From: Phycisphaeraceae bacterium
Lineage (GTDB): Bacteria > Planctomycetota > Phycisphaerae > Phycisphaerales > UBA1924
Direction of reading: 5' to 3'
Assembly: GCA_019636535.1 (NCBI GenBank)
Contig: JAHBXK010000008.1
Coordinates: 1 to 64,000 of the forward strand
Length of the DNA: 64,000 nt
In this document: positions 52,761 to 62,040 of the stretch, piece after piece
How positions within the stretch are numbered: position 1 is the first letter of the stretch
Layout of the letters: each line of letters begins with the position of its first letter
Program-made: the position numbers and the translations under genes
The notes under the pieces: model-generated
What the model saw: only the letters and a program-made list of their open reading frames with translations
What the model was told of the DNA's origin: nothing
Database searches by the model: none

Positions 52761-54383
52761 ATGGATCGCCATTCTGCCTGTTGTGCTGTGTTCCTGCTGA
52801 CCGGTGCGGGTCTCTTGACCAGTCTGGGGTGTGGGGGCGTGGGCAGTGCAGAGGTTGACCCCGATACCGCTGCTGCACGCGTCAGCGACCGGGATTTGTC
52901 TACGGCAAAGCGGGCCACCGCTTTGGAGAGACTCTGGGCTGACGCTCAGGGACAGGGCGACCAACGTCTGGATGAGGCCCGCGAGGAAATGAAGCGGGTT
53001 CTTTGGCGGGGCGGCGCGCCGCAGGCGCTTCGCGAGGCCGCGTTGGCCTGCTTGTTCTCCGACGATCGACCGTCAGCAATCCAGGACACCGCGAATTTCC
53101 TTCGCTTGCGCCTCCCCACCGAGCCGCAGTACGGGGTGCTGAGGAAGATGTGCGAGGGAATAGCCGAGCGTGCCGGGAACGACCCCGCTTGGCAAACAAC
53201 CGCGAGCGGGCTGGTTCGGAGTTGGTCCCGTCGTTTGCCCTCTCCGCCGGATGACCAACGGCCCGAGCGAATGGCGCTCGCCGCGATCTTCTCTGACCGT
53301 ACGGTCGAGGACGGCGTCTTTGCCGTGTTCTTGGATCCGGCGGCCTTCGGAGGCAAGCCTGACGCCGGACAAAGCGATGCGACACAAGCGGGTGGGCCGT
53401 TGCTTGGTGGGTCGCCCGGAAGCGCACCAGACTCGGCGTCGCGCATTCGGGCCGCGGCATGGGACGTCCTCGGTCGGATCGATCCGCACGGCGAGCGACG
53501 GACCGCCCTGCTTCGCGGTGATCGCGGGTCGGTCGATCCGAACGATCGTCTGATCTCGGGCCTGCGCCGAGCGTCAAACGAACTGGGAGTTGTGCCCATC
53601 ACCGGCTCAGAGTTGGTGTGGCTGGAGACGCTTTGGGCCTCCAAAGACCCGAGGGTTGAGGCTTGGTGGACATCGGCATCGTCTGCTGTGGCCCGATTGG
53701 GGACTGAACAACGCACGGGACTGCAGATGCGTCACTTGGAACCGGTTCGCTGGTCCGCGGCGAATCGACCGGAGTGGCTCATCGCCGGGCGTGCGGATCT
53801 TCGCAACGAACTCGACCATCGCTTGCAAGGCAGGAGGATCTATCGCGTTGGGAGTTCCGATGGCACGGACTTTTACATGAACCGCAACCGGCCGAGTGAC
53901 TGGGAGGCCGAACTCGTGTGGGGGGACGTGCTGGCAGTGTTGGTTGTCGACGAAGCGATCGCGGATGAGCGTGTCCGGGCAGCGCTGTTCCAGCAGGCGG
54001 ACGGAGACCGGGCGGACACGAGCACCGAATGGGGCGGTTGCGTCATCGATGCGTCGATCCGACGTAGCGACGAAAGAGCGGGTTTCGAGGCGGTTGTCTA
54101 TCCGTCGCGCCCCGCGCAGCGGATCAACGATCGGACCTTTGTCGCCGCGGATGAGATGTTCGGGCCAGAAGGAGCGCTGAGTCTCTCGCATTACCACTTC
54201 CATGTACAAGTCGTGCAAAACAACGCCTACGCCGGGCCGGGCAAGGGGGATCGTGAGTACGCCGATCTGCACAATCGAAACTGCTTGGTCTTCACTTCCA
54301 TCAGGGAAGGCGTGCTGAACGCCGATTACTACCAGCGGGGTGGTGCGACGATTGATCTGGGCGAAGTCCTCCGGCCGAAGTGA
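52761..54383 (+). CDS. Unknown lipoprotein
   Basis: This 540 aa protein has a signal peptide ending in a lipobox (LLTSLGCGG, Cys at residue 24). The mature part is helix-rich at first and then mixed, with MNRNRPSDWEAELVWGDVLA and ISEYADLHNRN-like polar segments near the end. The family is not recognised. It may be a planctomycete-type envelope lipoprotein. It lies 46 bp before the M48 protease gene and may be co-transcribed. Confidence 0.65.
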   Translation: MDRHSACCAVFLLTGAGLLTSLGCGGVGSAEVDPDTAAARVSDRDLSTAKRATALERLWADAQGQGDQRLDEAREEMKRVLWRGGAPQALREAALACLFSDDRPSAIQDTANFLRLRLPTEPQYGVLRKMCEGIAERAGNDPAWQTTASGLVRSWSRRLPSPPDDQRPERMALAAIFSDRTVEDGVFAVFLDPAAFGGKPDAGQSDATQAGGPLLGGSPGSAPDSASRIRAAAWDVLGRIDPHGERRTALLRGDRGSVDPNDRLISGLRRASNELGVVPITGSELVWLETLWASKDPRVEAWWTSASSAVARLGTEQRTGLQMRHLEPVRWSAANRPEWLIAGRADLRNELDHRLQGRRIYRVGSSDGTDFYMNRNRPSDWEAELVWGDVLAVLVVDEAIADERVRAALFQQADGDRADTSTEWGGCVIDASIRRSDERAGFEAVVYPSRPAQRINDRTFVAADEMFGPEGALSLSHYHFHVQVVQNNAYAGPGKGDREYADLHNRNCLVFTSIREGVLNADYYQRGGATIDLGEVLRPK

Positions 54384-54429
54384 GCGGTTGGTCGGTACAT
54401 GACGGGATGGGGGCGGAGGCGGCAAACGT

Positions 54430-56154
54430 GTGTTGAACCTTTGGGTGATCGGGCTATTCGTGATCGTGCTGATGCGCGACTCGCTGGGCGCTGCCGGAAT
54501 CGCTGCGCCCGACGGAGCCGCCGCGAGTGGTACCGGGCCGTGGGTCTGGCTCGCGGGCATGGCGCCGATGCTCGCGATCGCCGGACTGTTGCAGTTGGTA
54601 ATGGTCGCGGTTGGGCGTATGGTCGATCGATCCGGCAGTGTGCGAGCCCTGCTGGTTGCGGAGCGCACCTTGCTGGCGAGCCGGGCTCTTGTGCTCCTCG
54701 TCCATGCCAGCAACGTGTTCGTGCTCGGCTGGTTGACCGAAGCGAGACGGCTGGTCGGCGATGTCGTGCTCGTGGACGAGTTGATGTGCGTTGCGCCGCC
54801 GCTGGGCGTGATCGTTGCCGGCTGGTGGTCCGTGTATCCGGTGGAGCGGCGCGTCCGTGAAGCGTCGTTGATGCGGCAGATCGACCAGAACAAGCCCGTC
54901 TATCCCGTTCCCTCGCGCTGGCGGTACGTGTCGCTGGCCGCACGCCATCAGTTGTCGCTGAGCCTCTTGCCCATCGCGGCGATCAGCGCATGGGCGGAAG
55001 CGTGCGATCGCCTGATCTCGCTTGCAACTCGGAGCGGATGGGGAAGATTGAGCGCTGCGCTGGCGGAAGAGTCGAGCGCCGGCGTGGCTCGGGTTGTACT
55101 CCAACTTGTTGGAGTAGGAACGGTGCTCATCGTGGCGCCGCTTGTGGTGCGGGTTGTTTGGGAAACCACACCGCTCTCAGAAGGAACGCTGCGGAGCCGA
55201 CTCGCCGCCATGTGCCGCAGGCACGGTGTTCGAGTTCGGGAGATTCTGGTCTGGCGAACTGGCGGAACGATGATCAACGGCGCGGTCGTCGGCATGTTCG
55301 GTCGATTGCGATACGTGCTACTGACCGACGCGCTGCTCGACTCGATGCCGAGGTCTCAGGTTGAAGCCGTGATGGCGCACGAGGTGGCCCACGCACGATT
55401 GGCCCACATACCTTGGCTGGCAGCAGTCTTGATCGCGACGGTCGGCTGCACCGCCGCGGCGGGCACGCTCGCGTCCGGTGCCGTCTGGGAGGCGCTCGCA
55501 AACACGGGCTTGCTCGATGCAACCGCGGGGGTGATCGGCGCGGGCGGAACCGAAGCAGTTGCGCCTTCACAGCGCTCGATCGTGGCGCTTTTAGGGCTTG
55601 AGGTGATCGTGACCGCCTGTTCGCTTCTTGCGGGATTGATCGCGTTCGGCCTCGTGAGCCGACGCTTCGAGTGGCAGGCGGACGCGTTTGCGGCCAAGGC
55701 GCTCAGTCTTCAGCCCGTTCGCGGTGGTGCACTTCGCGCCAGCGACGCGGGTGTCGGCGAAGCGGTGGTCGCGATCTCCCGCATCGACCAGATTCCAACA
55801 GTCACCGATCCGGCTGGTTCGCCGCAGACTGCCGCGGTCTCGTCCAGCTTCCAGTTCAACCCAACGCTCACGCCGGCACCCGAGGACTTGCCTTCCGAGC
55901 CTATCGTTCATCGTGCAGCGGTGGATGCGATGGCCGGTGCCCTGCAGTCCGTCGCGGCGTTGAACTTCATTCCGCGACACCGTCGCAGTTTCCGACACGG
56001 TTCGATCGCTCAGCGTCAGCAGCGACTGCGACGGCTCGAGGGGCGAAGGTTGGATGATCTGCCGATCGATCGCACGGTTCGTTGGATCAAGCGAACGGCC
56101 ATCGTGGGGTTGCTGATCCTGGCCGCACTAACAGTCTGGGGGATTCGCTCGTGA
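54430..56154 (+). CDS. M48 family integral-membrane metalloprotease
   Basis: The protein is 574 aa from a GTG at 54430 with GGAGG about 11 nt upstream. Several transmembrane helices precede the zinc site VMAHEVAHARLAH (HExxH), and the third ligand lies in RRFEWQADAFAAKAL. TGGTMINGAVVGMFGRLRYV and LLTDALLDSMPRSQVEAVMA match the M48/Ste24 core. It is expected to cleave membrane or envelope proteins. The stop overlaps the dapF start (GTGA). Confidence 0.9.
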   Translation: MLNLWVIGLFVIVLMRDSLGAAGIAAPDGAAASGTGPWVWLAGMAPMLAIAGLLQLVMVAVGRMVDRSGSVRALLVAERTLLASRALVLLVHASNVFVLGWLTEARRLVGDVVLVDELMCVAPPLGVIVAGWWSVYPVERRVREASLMRQIDQNKPVYPVPSRWRYVSLAARHQLSLSLLPIAAISAWAEACDRLISLATRSGWGRLSAALAEESSAGVARVVLQLVGVGTVLIVAPLVVRVVWETTPLSEGTLRSRLAAMCRRHGVRVREILVWRTGGTMINGAVVGMFGRLRYVLLTDALLDSMPRSQVEAVMAHEVAHARLAHIPWLAAVLIATVGCTAAAGTLASGAVWEALANTGLLDATAGVIGAGGTEAVAPSQRSIVALLGLEVIVTACSLLAGLIAFGLVSRRFEWQADAFAAKALSLQPVRGGALRASDAGVGEAVVAISRIDQIPTVTDPAGSPQTAAVSSSFQFNPTLTPAPEDLPSEPIVHRAAVDAMAGALQSVAALNFIPRHRRSFRHGSIAQRQQRLRRLEGRRLDDLPIDRTVRWIKRTAIVGLLILAALTVWGIRS

Positions 56155-57140
56155 AACTTCCATTCGTGAAGATGCACGGGCTTGGGAACGACTACGTCTA
56201 TCTCGACGGCTTCGGCGACTCTCGAGTTACAGCGCTGATGATGCGAAGCCGCTGGTCGGCGATGGTCCGGTCGATGTCGGACCGGCACACGGGGATCGGA
56301 TCTGACGGAGTGATTGTGCTCACCTTGCCGCGTGCGTCTCGAAACAGCGTCGCGATGCGGATGTTCAACGCGGATGGCTCCGAAGGTCGGATGTGCGGCA
56401 ACGGCGCCCGCTGCGTCGCGAAGTTCGCGCACGAGCGTCTGGCGTTGGGCGAGCGAGCAGGCGGCCGAGTGTCGATGCGTATCGAAGTCGGCCCACCAGA
56501 CGAGCGAGCGAGCGTCCTCCGCATCATGTGCGAACTGAAGCGACAGAAGGTCTGGAGAGCGACGGTGGATATGGGCAAGCCAGTGCTGGCATTGGCGAAG
56601 ATGGGTGTGGACCGCCGCAAACTTGCCTTTGAAGGTGTGCGGCCCCACTGGGGTGTACAGGCCGAAGTTGGTCGGGGAGTGAACGCCCGGAGCATCTGCT
56701 TGGTCGGCGTGTTCGTCTCGATGGGCAACCCGCACATGGTGGTCATGGAGCCCTCATCGGGTGGAGCGCTCAATCTCACCCGCCTCGAGGTGGACTCCGT
56801 GCCGCTCACGACGCTCGGCCCGTTGTTCGAGCGGCATCCCGCTTTCAAGGACCGCATGAATGTCCACTTTGCGGCCGTACAGCGGCGTCGAAGTAAAGTC
56901 GCGGGCGGAGGAGACACGATCCACTTGCGAACGTGGGAGAGAGGGGCTGGGCCGACGAGAGCCTGCGCCAGCGGGGCGTGCGCAGCGCTTGTTGCAGGGT
57001 CGATCAGCGGGCGTTGCGGACGTGAGGCAACAGTGCAACTGCCCGGCGGCTCTCTCCTGGTGCGATGGGATCGCCGGACTGGCCGGGTCTATCAGACTGG
57101 CACGGCCGAGGATGTGTTCGAGGGGGTTTGGGAGACGTAA
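56151..57140 (+). CDS. dapF: Diaminopimelate epimerase
   Basis: The protein is 329 aa from the GTG at 56151, overlapping the M48 stop. FVKMHGLGNDYVYLDGF, DRHTGIGSDGVI, FNADGSEGRMCGNGARC with one catalytic Cys, and GPTRACASGACAAL with the other Cys show an intact active site. It converts LL- to meso-diaminopimelate for lysine and peptidoglycan. It is longer than typical (about 275 aa) through loops around residues 90-180. Confidence 0.95.
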   Translation: MKLPFVKMHGLGNDYVYLDGFGDSRVTALMMRSRWSAMVRSMSDRHTGIGSDGVIVLTLPRASRNSVAMRMFNADGSEGRMCGNGARCVAKFAHERLALGERAGGRVSMRIEVGPPDERASVLRIMCELKRQKVWRATVDMGKPVLALAKMGVDRRKLAFEGVRPHWGVQAEVGRGVNARSICLVGVFVSMGNPHMVVMEPSSGGALNLTRLEVDSVPLTTLGPLFERHPAFKDRMNVHFAAVQRRRSKVAGGGDTIHLRTWERGAGPTRACASGACAALVAGSISGRCGREATVQLPGGSLLVRWDRRTGRVYQTGTAEDVFEGVWET

Positions 57141-57188
57141 GTTCGAATGCGGAAGGCGTGCAAGGCCACGCGATTTGGAGGCTTTGCG

Positions 57189-57497
57189 GTGACTGCCCAT
57201 GTTGAGGTTCATCTGCGGATGCGCATTCGTTCAGAGCGTCGCGGGGAACTGCTCGCGTTCTTGCGCGAGGCAGTGCCGTTCTACGAACGCCCCGGCGGGA
57301 TACGTGTGACGCTCTGGCAATGTCGAACCAACGCGGATCTGTACATCGAGCGCGTGGAGTACGTCTCGCGGGCAGCATATGAAGCGGATGACGCTCGCGT
57401 GCGACAGGATCCCGAGATGCGTTCGTATCTCGACCGCTGGCGAGCGATTCTCGATGGGCCGCCTGAGGTCGAGGTCTATGAACGCGTCGAGTTGTAA
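57189..57497 (+). CDS. Small ABM-like (dimeric alpha/beta barrel) protein
   Basis: The protein is 102 aa from the GTG at 57189, which has GGAGG 7 nt upstream; an ATG at 57147 lacks a ribosome site. VEVHLRMRIRSERRGELLAF, then YERPGGIRVTLWQCRTNADL and a helix AAYEADDARVRQDPEMRSYL, fit the antibiotic-biosynthesis-monooxygenase fold. The function is unknown. It lies 48 bp after dapF. Confidence 0.6.
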   Translation: MTAHVEVHLRMRIRSERRGELLAFLREAVPFYERPGGIRVTLWQCRTNADLYIERVEYVSRAAYEADDARVRQDPEMRSYLDRWRAILDGPPEVEVYERVEL

Positions 57498-57529
57498 CCC
57501 GCAGACGGACTGAGTCCATACGCTGGAGC

Positions 57530-58774
57530 ATGCTGAACGCAGTCGAGTCTCGGATTGTGTCGGAGATCGAGTCGAGGTCTGCCGAGATGCTCGCGGACCT
57601 GCGAACGTTCGTTGAACTTCCTACCGGGCCCGGGAGCGGCTCGGATGGGATCGATATTCTGCGCGGGCTCATGTCGGCTCGTGCTGAGCGCCTTGGCGCA
57701 GCGACTTCGCTCGAACCCGTTGATCCGCGACCGGACTGGCTGTACGAACCGAGCCCACGCGGGCAGGAGCGAGCAGAGTCACATGCGCTGGTTCCCGACA
57801 CCGTGCTTTGTCGTCGTGACTCTGGGAGCAAACTCGTTGGCAGGTCGATTCTCATCGCCGGGCACCTGGACACGGTTCATCCATTTGACTCCGCCTTTCG
57901 GTCGTTTCAGATGTCTGCGGACGATGTGCGTGCAACCGGTCCCGGTTGCAGCGACATGAAGGGCGGACTCGTGATCGCGATTCATGCGCTCGAGGCGCTC
58001 GACGCTTGCGGAGTCCAGACGGCGTGGACCTTGCTCCTGAACGCGGACGAGGAAACGGGCTCGTTTGGGTCGGCACGAGCCATCCGGGCTGAGGCCGCAC
58101 GCATCGCCGGGCTTGGAGGGCATGGCTTGGCGGTCGAGCCCGCCTTGCCGGATGGAACCATGGTGGACGAGCGAGCGGGCAGCGGGCAGTTCATGATTCG
58201 CGCTTTCGGCAAGTCGGCGCATGTCGGCCGTTCGTTCGAAACCGGCGCATCGGCCGTGCTGGCGTTGGCGGGCGCCATCCAGCGAGTTTCGGCGCTGGCG
58301 AATCCCGCGCAGGGCAGGATTGTGAACGTCGGTCCGCTTCGGGGTGGAGCGACCACCAATTCAGTACCGGATCTGGCATGTGCCTGGGGCAATCTGCGAT
58401 TCCGCGATGCCGCTCAAGCCGCGGATCTCGCAGATGGCATCCATGCCGCGTGCGCCCGCTCAGAGGTGCCGGGTGCGCGACTCGAAGCGGAGATTGTGAT
58501 CGGTCGGCCCGCCAAGCCCAAGACGGCCGGAACAGCAGTACTGGCACGAGTCGTTGCGGGCGTCGCCTCGGACCTCGACATGCCGGCACAGTTCACCAAG
58601 ACGGGTGGCGTGTGCGACGGCAACCTGATGCAGGATGCCGGACTGTCCACACTCGACACGCTTGGCGTGGTCGGCGGGGGTCTGCACACGACCGACGAGT
58701 GGGTGGACTTGTCCAGTTTGCCCCGGCGGTGTGCGATACTTGCGCTCACAATCCTGAGAGCGGCAGCATCCTGA
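57530..58774 (+). CDS. M20 family zinc peptidase/deacylase
   Basis: This 414 aa protein has IAGHLDTVHPFD (His, Asp), GPGCSDMKGGLVIAIHALEA (Asp) and LLNADEETGSFGSA (Glu-Glu). A dimerisation domain (AHVGRSFETGASAVLALAGA) follows, then GGGLHTTDEWVDL (His): the ArgE/DapE/CPG2 metal site. Such enzymes split N-acyl amino acids or peptides. It lies directly before astC, astA and astD, which lack astE, so it may remove succinate from succinylglutamate or succinylornithine; this is an inference from context. Confidence 0.88.
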   Translation: MLNAVESRIVSEIESRSAEMLADLRTFVELPTGPGSGSDGIDILRGLMSARAERLGAATSLEPVDPRPDWLYEPSPRGQERAESHALVPDTVLCRRDSGSKLVGRSILIAGHLDTVHPFDSAFRSFQMSADDVRATGPGCSDMKGGLVIAIHALEALDACGVQTAWTLLLNADEETGSFGSARAIRAEAARIAGLGGHGLAVEPALPDGTMVDERAGSGQFMIRAFGKSAHVGRSFETGASAVLALAGAIQRVSALANPAQGRIVNVGPLRGGATTNSVPDLACAWGNLRFRDAAQAADLADGIHAACARSEVPGARLEAEIVIGRPAKPKTAGTAVLARVVAGVASDLDMPAQFTKTGGVCDGNLMQDAGLSTLDTLGVVGGGLHTTDEWVDLSSLPRRCAILALTILRAAAS

Positions 58775-58922
58775 TTCCACGCGTGTAACGGCTGGATCGG
58801 GGGGCCCTCACGACCCGCTACGATTCGGCCGATAACGACGGATGCCCCGGCTGCCATCGTGCCGGAAGGGATCGAATTCACTCGCCGCGTGCGATGCGGC
58901 ACCACGAGTACTGGAGCGGAAC

Positions 58923-60458
58923 ATGTCCGTGACGACTTCGACGGCTGGCTCGGCGGTGGGGGGGAAGAGCGGCAATGGCTCGCACTCGGCGGGTGCCTCG
59001 GCACCGGCGGCTTCGTCCGGCACGATCGGTGCAGCGCTCGCCTCTTCGCCCGCCATCGACCAGGCGGTGCGTTCGATCGTCGGCGAAGTCAAGTCGCGCT
59101 CAGTGCTTGTGACCGATGTGCGTCAGGCCGATCCCGCGCTCAAGCAAAGTTACGAATCACTGATGTCTCGTGCGGCGGAGGTCCGCGGAAGGGCGTTGCT
59201 CTACCCGTACATCGGCTCGGGCGTCGGCAACGGCGCGCTCGTCGAGCTCGCGGACGGCAGCGTCAAGTGGGACATGATCACCGGCATTGGGGTGCACTTC
59301 TTCGGCCACTCCGACGCCGACCTGATCGAGGCCGCCGTGCGCGGCTCCGTAGCCGACACGCTGCAGCACGGCAACCTGCTGAGCAACTTCGAGGCGTACC
59401 AGTTCGGCGAGAAAATGATCAATCTCGCCTCGCGTCACAGCCGGCTCAAGCACTGCTACTCGTCGACCTCCGGCGCGATGGCCAACGAGAACGCCCTCAA
59501 AGTCTGCTATCAGAAGCACACGCCCGCCAGTCGGGTCATCGCCTTCAAGGACTGCTTCATGGGGCGAACGGTGACCATGAGCCAGATCGGCGACGCCGCG
59601 GCCAACCGCATCGGCATCCCGCTCTCCACTCTTGTCGACTACATGCCGTTCTACGACGAGGCCGCCGCACGCCGCATGAGCGCTGGCGACGTCAGCGGCC
59701 CGACGCGCTACATCGACATGTGCGCCTGGCACCTGCGCCAGTACGTCGAGCGCTACCCCAAGCAGCACGCCTGCTTCATCTTCGAGCTCGTGCAGGGCGA
59801 GGGCGGCTTCAACACGGCCCCGCGTGAGTTCTTCGTGGCTCTCATGGACATCTGCAAGGCCTCGGGCATCGCCGTCTGGGACGACGAGATCCAGTGCTTC
59901 GGCCGCACCTCGTCGATGTTCGCGTACGAGGCGCTGGACCTCGGGCAGTACGTCGACGTCTTCTGTGTCGGCAAGATGACGCAGGTCTGCGCCACGCTCT
60001 TCACCCAGGAGTACAACCCCGGCCCCGGCCTGCTCAGCGGCACGTTCACCAGCACCACGCCCGCCTTCGCCGTCGGCAACCGCGTGCTCGACCGCCTCGA
60101 TTCGGGCGATTTCTACGGGCCGCAAGGCCGATTCGTGCGCCACCACATGGCGTTCTGCGAGCACGTCCGCGCACTGGCCGCCAAGCACCCCGAGTGGTTC
60201 CCCAAGGTCGGCAAATTCGGCGAACTGGCCGACATCTGCGGCGGAGCGGGCGGCATGATGAAGTTCACGCCCTTCGGCGGCGACAAGGACAAGATCACCA
60301 AGGCCTGCAAGCATCTGTTTGAGGCAGGGGTCATCGTGTTCTACTGCGGCCACGGCCCGTACCACATCCGCATGCTTCCGCCCCTGCCCGTGTTCAACGA
60401 ACAGGACTGGCCACGCGTTTTTGCCTGTATCGAGAAGGGCTTGGCGGCGGTGGCCTGA
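58923..60458 (+). CDS. astC: Class III aminotransferase, AstC/ArgD-like
   Basis: The protein is 511 aa from the ATG at 58923, with GGAG 8 nt upstream. A 50-residue Ser/Gly/Ala-rich N-terminus precedes the PLP fold. STSGAMANENALKVCYQKHT, ELVQGEGGFNT and WDDEIQCFGRTSSMFAYEAL are class III motifs, and Lys in DVFCVGKMTQVC is the PLP site. It probably transaminates succinylornithine to succinylglutamate semialdehyde, given astA and astD downstream; acetylornithine, lysine or GABA are other possible substrates. Codons end in C far more often than in the neighbours. Confidence 0.8.
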   Translation: MSVTTSTAGSAVGGKSGNGSHSAGASAPAASSGTIGAALASSPAIDQAVRSIVGEVKSRSVLVTDVRQADPALKQSYESLMSRAAEVRGRALLYPYIGSGVGNGALVELADGSVKWDMITGIGVHFFGHSDADLIEAAVRGSVADTLQHGNLLSNFEAYQFGEKMINLASRHSRLKHCYSSTSGAMANENALKVCYQKHTPASRVIAFKDCFMGRTVTMSQIGDAAANRIGIPLSTLVDYMPFYDEAAARRMSAGDVSGPTRYIDMCAWHLRQYVERYPKQHACFIFELVQGEGGFNTAPREFFVALMDICKASGIAVWDDEIQCFGRTSSMFAYEALDLGQYVDVFCVGKMTQVCATLFTQEYNPGPGLLSGTFTSTTPAFAVGNRVLDRLDSGDFYGPQGRFVRHHMAFCEHVRALAAKHPEWFPKVGKFGELADICGGAGGMMKFTPFGGDKDKITKACKHLFEAGVIVFYCGHGPYHIRMLPPLPVFNEQDWPRVFACIEKGLAAVA

Positions 60459-60739
60459 TCGAATCTGGGCTCTCGTTCAACGCTCTCCTCATCGCGTCCA
60501 AGACGCATCACCCCTTGGGTTGGGCGGTGCGCTTGACGGAGAGTCCGCTAGCGCTGTGCGATGGGAGTACTGCTGCAGGGCGTAGATTGGGGTCCGTTGG
60601 GTGTGGTGGGGCGAGTCGAAACCGCCGATCGCTACCATGCATCACGTCGGGCGCAGAGCCCGAGGCAGAACCGAGCGTCATTCAGCCCAAGCAGATCGCG
60701 CGGCGGCGGGGTCTCTGGCACAAGCATGGAGAAAGTTCG

Positions 60740-61999
60740 ATGTTCCTGATGCGGCGGGCCAAGATCGAGGACGTTCTGACGCTCCTGAAACTGGCGAAGA
60801 TGGTCCACTTCATCAACCTGCCGGCGGACAAAGACATCATCGCAGATAAGGCGGTCTGGTCGCGCAAGTGCTTCGAGAAGGCCGCCAAGATCCAGCACGG
60901 GGACGCCGTTCACAACGATGTCATCGTGAAAGCGCCAGGGCGCAAGCACTCGGCGGCCGCGGAGGGCGGTCTTGCGTCGATGATCACGCGTTCAGACCTG
61001 TTCATGTTCGTGCTCGAGGACACCGAATCCGGCGGCGTGCTGGGCACGAGCCAGATCATCTCGCGCATGGGCGGGCCGGGCCAGCCCAATGTCAGCTTCG
61101 AACTCTCGCGCAAGGAGATGTTCTCGCGAAGCCTGCAGGTCGGCGCCACCCACACCGTCGCCAAGCTCTTCCTCGACGAATCCGGACCGACCGAGATCGG
61201 CGGCCTGATCCTGCAACCCAGTTACCGCGGCCACAAGGCCAAGCTCGGCCGGTTTCTGTCCCTGGTCCGCTTCCATTTCGTCGGTCTGTACCCGGAACTC
61301 TTCAGCGACCGCATCATCGCCGAGATGATGGGCCCGCTCACGCCCGACGGCCGTAACACGCTCTGGGAGTACCTCGGCCGCCGCTTCATCAACCTCTCCT
61401 ACCCCGAGGCCGACAATTTCTGCCAGTACTCCAAGGAGTTCATGACTTCACTCCTGCCCAAAGAGGAGATCTACCTCACGCTGCTCCCGCCCGAAGCACG
61501 AAGCGTTATCGCACAGGTCGGGCCGGAAACGCTGCCTGCGCGCCGGATGCTGGAGAAACTCGGCTTCGAGTACAAGAACCGGATCGACCCATTTGATGGT
61601 GGTCCGACGCTGGAAGCAAGAACCCGCGGCATCACGCTCGTGAAGGGCACATCTCGTCGCGAACTCGGAGAACCTGCGTCGAACGAGGATCTTCGGTCGC
61701 GAGGTGAGTCGGCAATCGTCAGCATGCTGGATGCCGACGGCGAGTTTCGTTGCGTCAATGCTCTTGTACTCATGACGAAGTCGAATCAAGTGCGACTGTC
61801 TCAAGAGGCAATGGAACTGCTCTTCGTCGAGCCCGGGATTACGGTGGGCATCACGCCATTGGGAGAGAAGTCCGAGCCATCTCGGCCGGCGCGCACGGGA
61901 GCCTCGGCACAAGGCAACGGTTCGCATCGCTCCACTGCCGGTGCGCAAACTCGCGAAGGGGTAGCAACCCATCCCGCACGCAAGAGCACAAAGAAGTGA
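60740..61999 (+). CDS. astA: Arginine N-succinyltransferase, with C-terminal extension
   Basis: The protein is 419 aa from the ATG at 60740 with GGAG upstream. MRRAKIEDVLTLLKLAK opens the AstA GNAT-like fold; VSFELSRKEMFSRSLQVG, GLILQPSYRGHKAKLGRFLS and LWEYLGRRFINLSYPEAD match the family. It uses succinyl-CoA to acylate arginine at the alpha-amine. It exceeds the usual 340-345 residues by a polar tail of about 75. A 281 bp spacer separates it from astC, so it may have its own promoter; no clear hexamers were identified. Confidence 0.92.
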   Translation: MFLMRRAKIEDVLTLLKLAKMVHFINLPADKDIIADKAVWSRKCFEKAAKIQHGDAVHNDVIVKAPGRKHSAAAEGGLASMITRSDLFMFVLEDTESGGVLGTSQIISRMGGPGQPNVSFELSRKEMFSRSLQVGATHTVAKLFLDESGPTEIGGLILQPSYRGHKAKLGRFLSLVRFHFVGLYPELFSDRIIAEMMGPLTPDGRNTLWEYLGRRFINLSYPEADNFCQYSKEFMTSLLPKEEIYLTLLPPEARSVIAQVGPETLPARRMLEKLGFEYKNRIDPFDGGPTLEARTRGITLVKGTSRRELGEPASNEDLRSRGESAIVSMLDADGEFRCVNALVLMTKSNQVRLSQEAMELLFVEPGITVGITPLGEKSEPSRPARTGASAQGNGSHRSTAGAQTREGVATHPARKSTKK

Positions 62000-62040
62000 T
62001 CGCCACCAACGTCTCTACCTCCATCCATCAAGGATGAACG

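Noticed and set aside
59157-60365. A 402-codon minus-strand frame opposite the AstC-like gene
   Set aside because: It arises from the C-ending codons of the aminotransferase on the other strand and has no ribosome site or motif.
60459-60739. TTGACG at 60533 as the -35 box of an astA promoter
   Set aside because: No acceptable -10 hexamer lies at 16-18 bp, so the match was judged chance.
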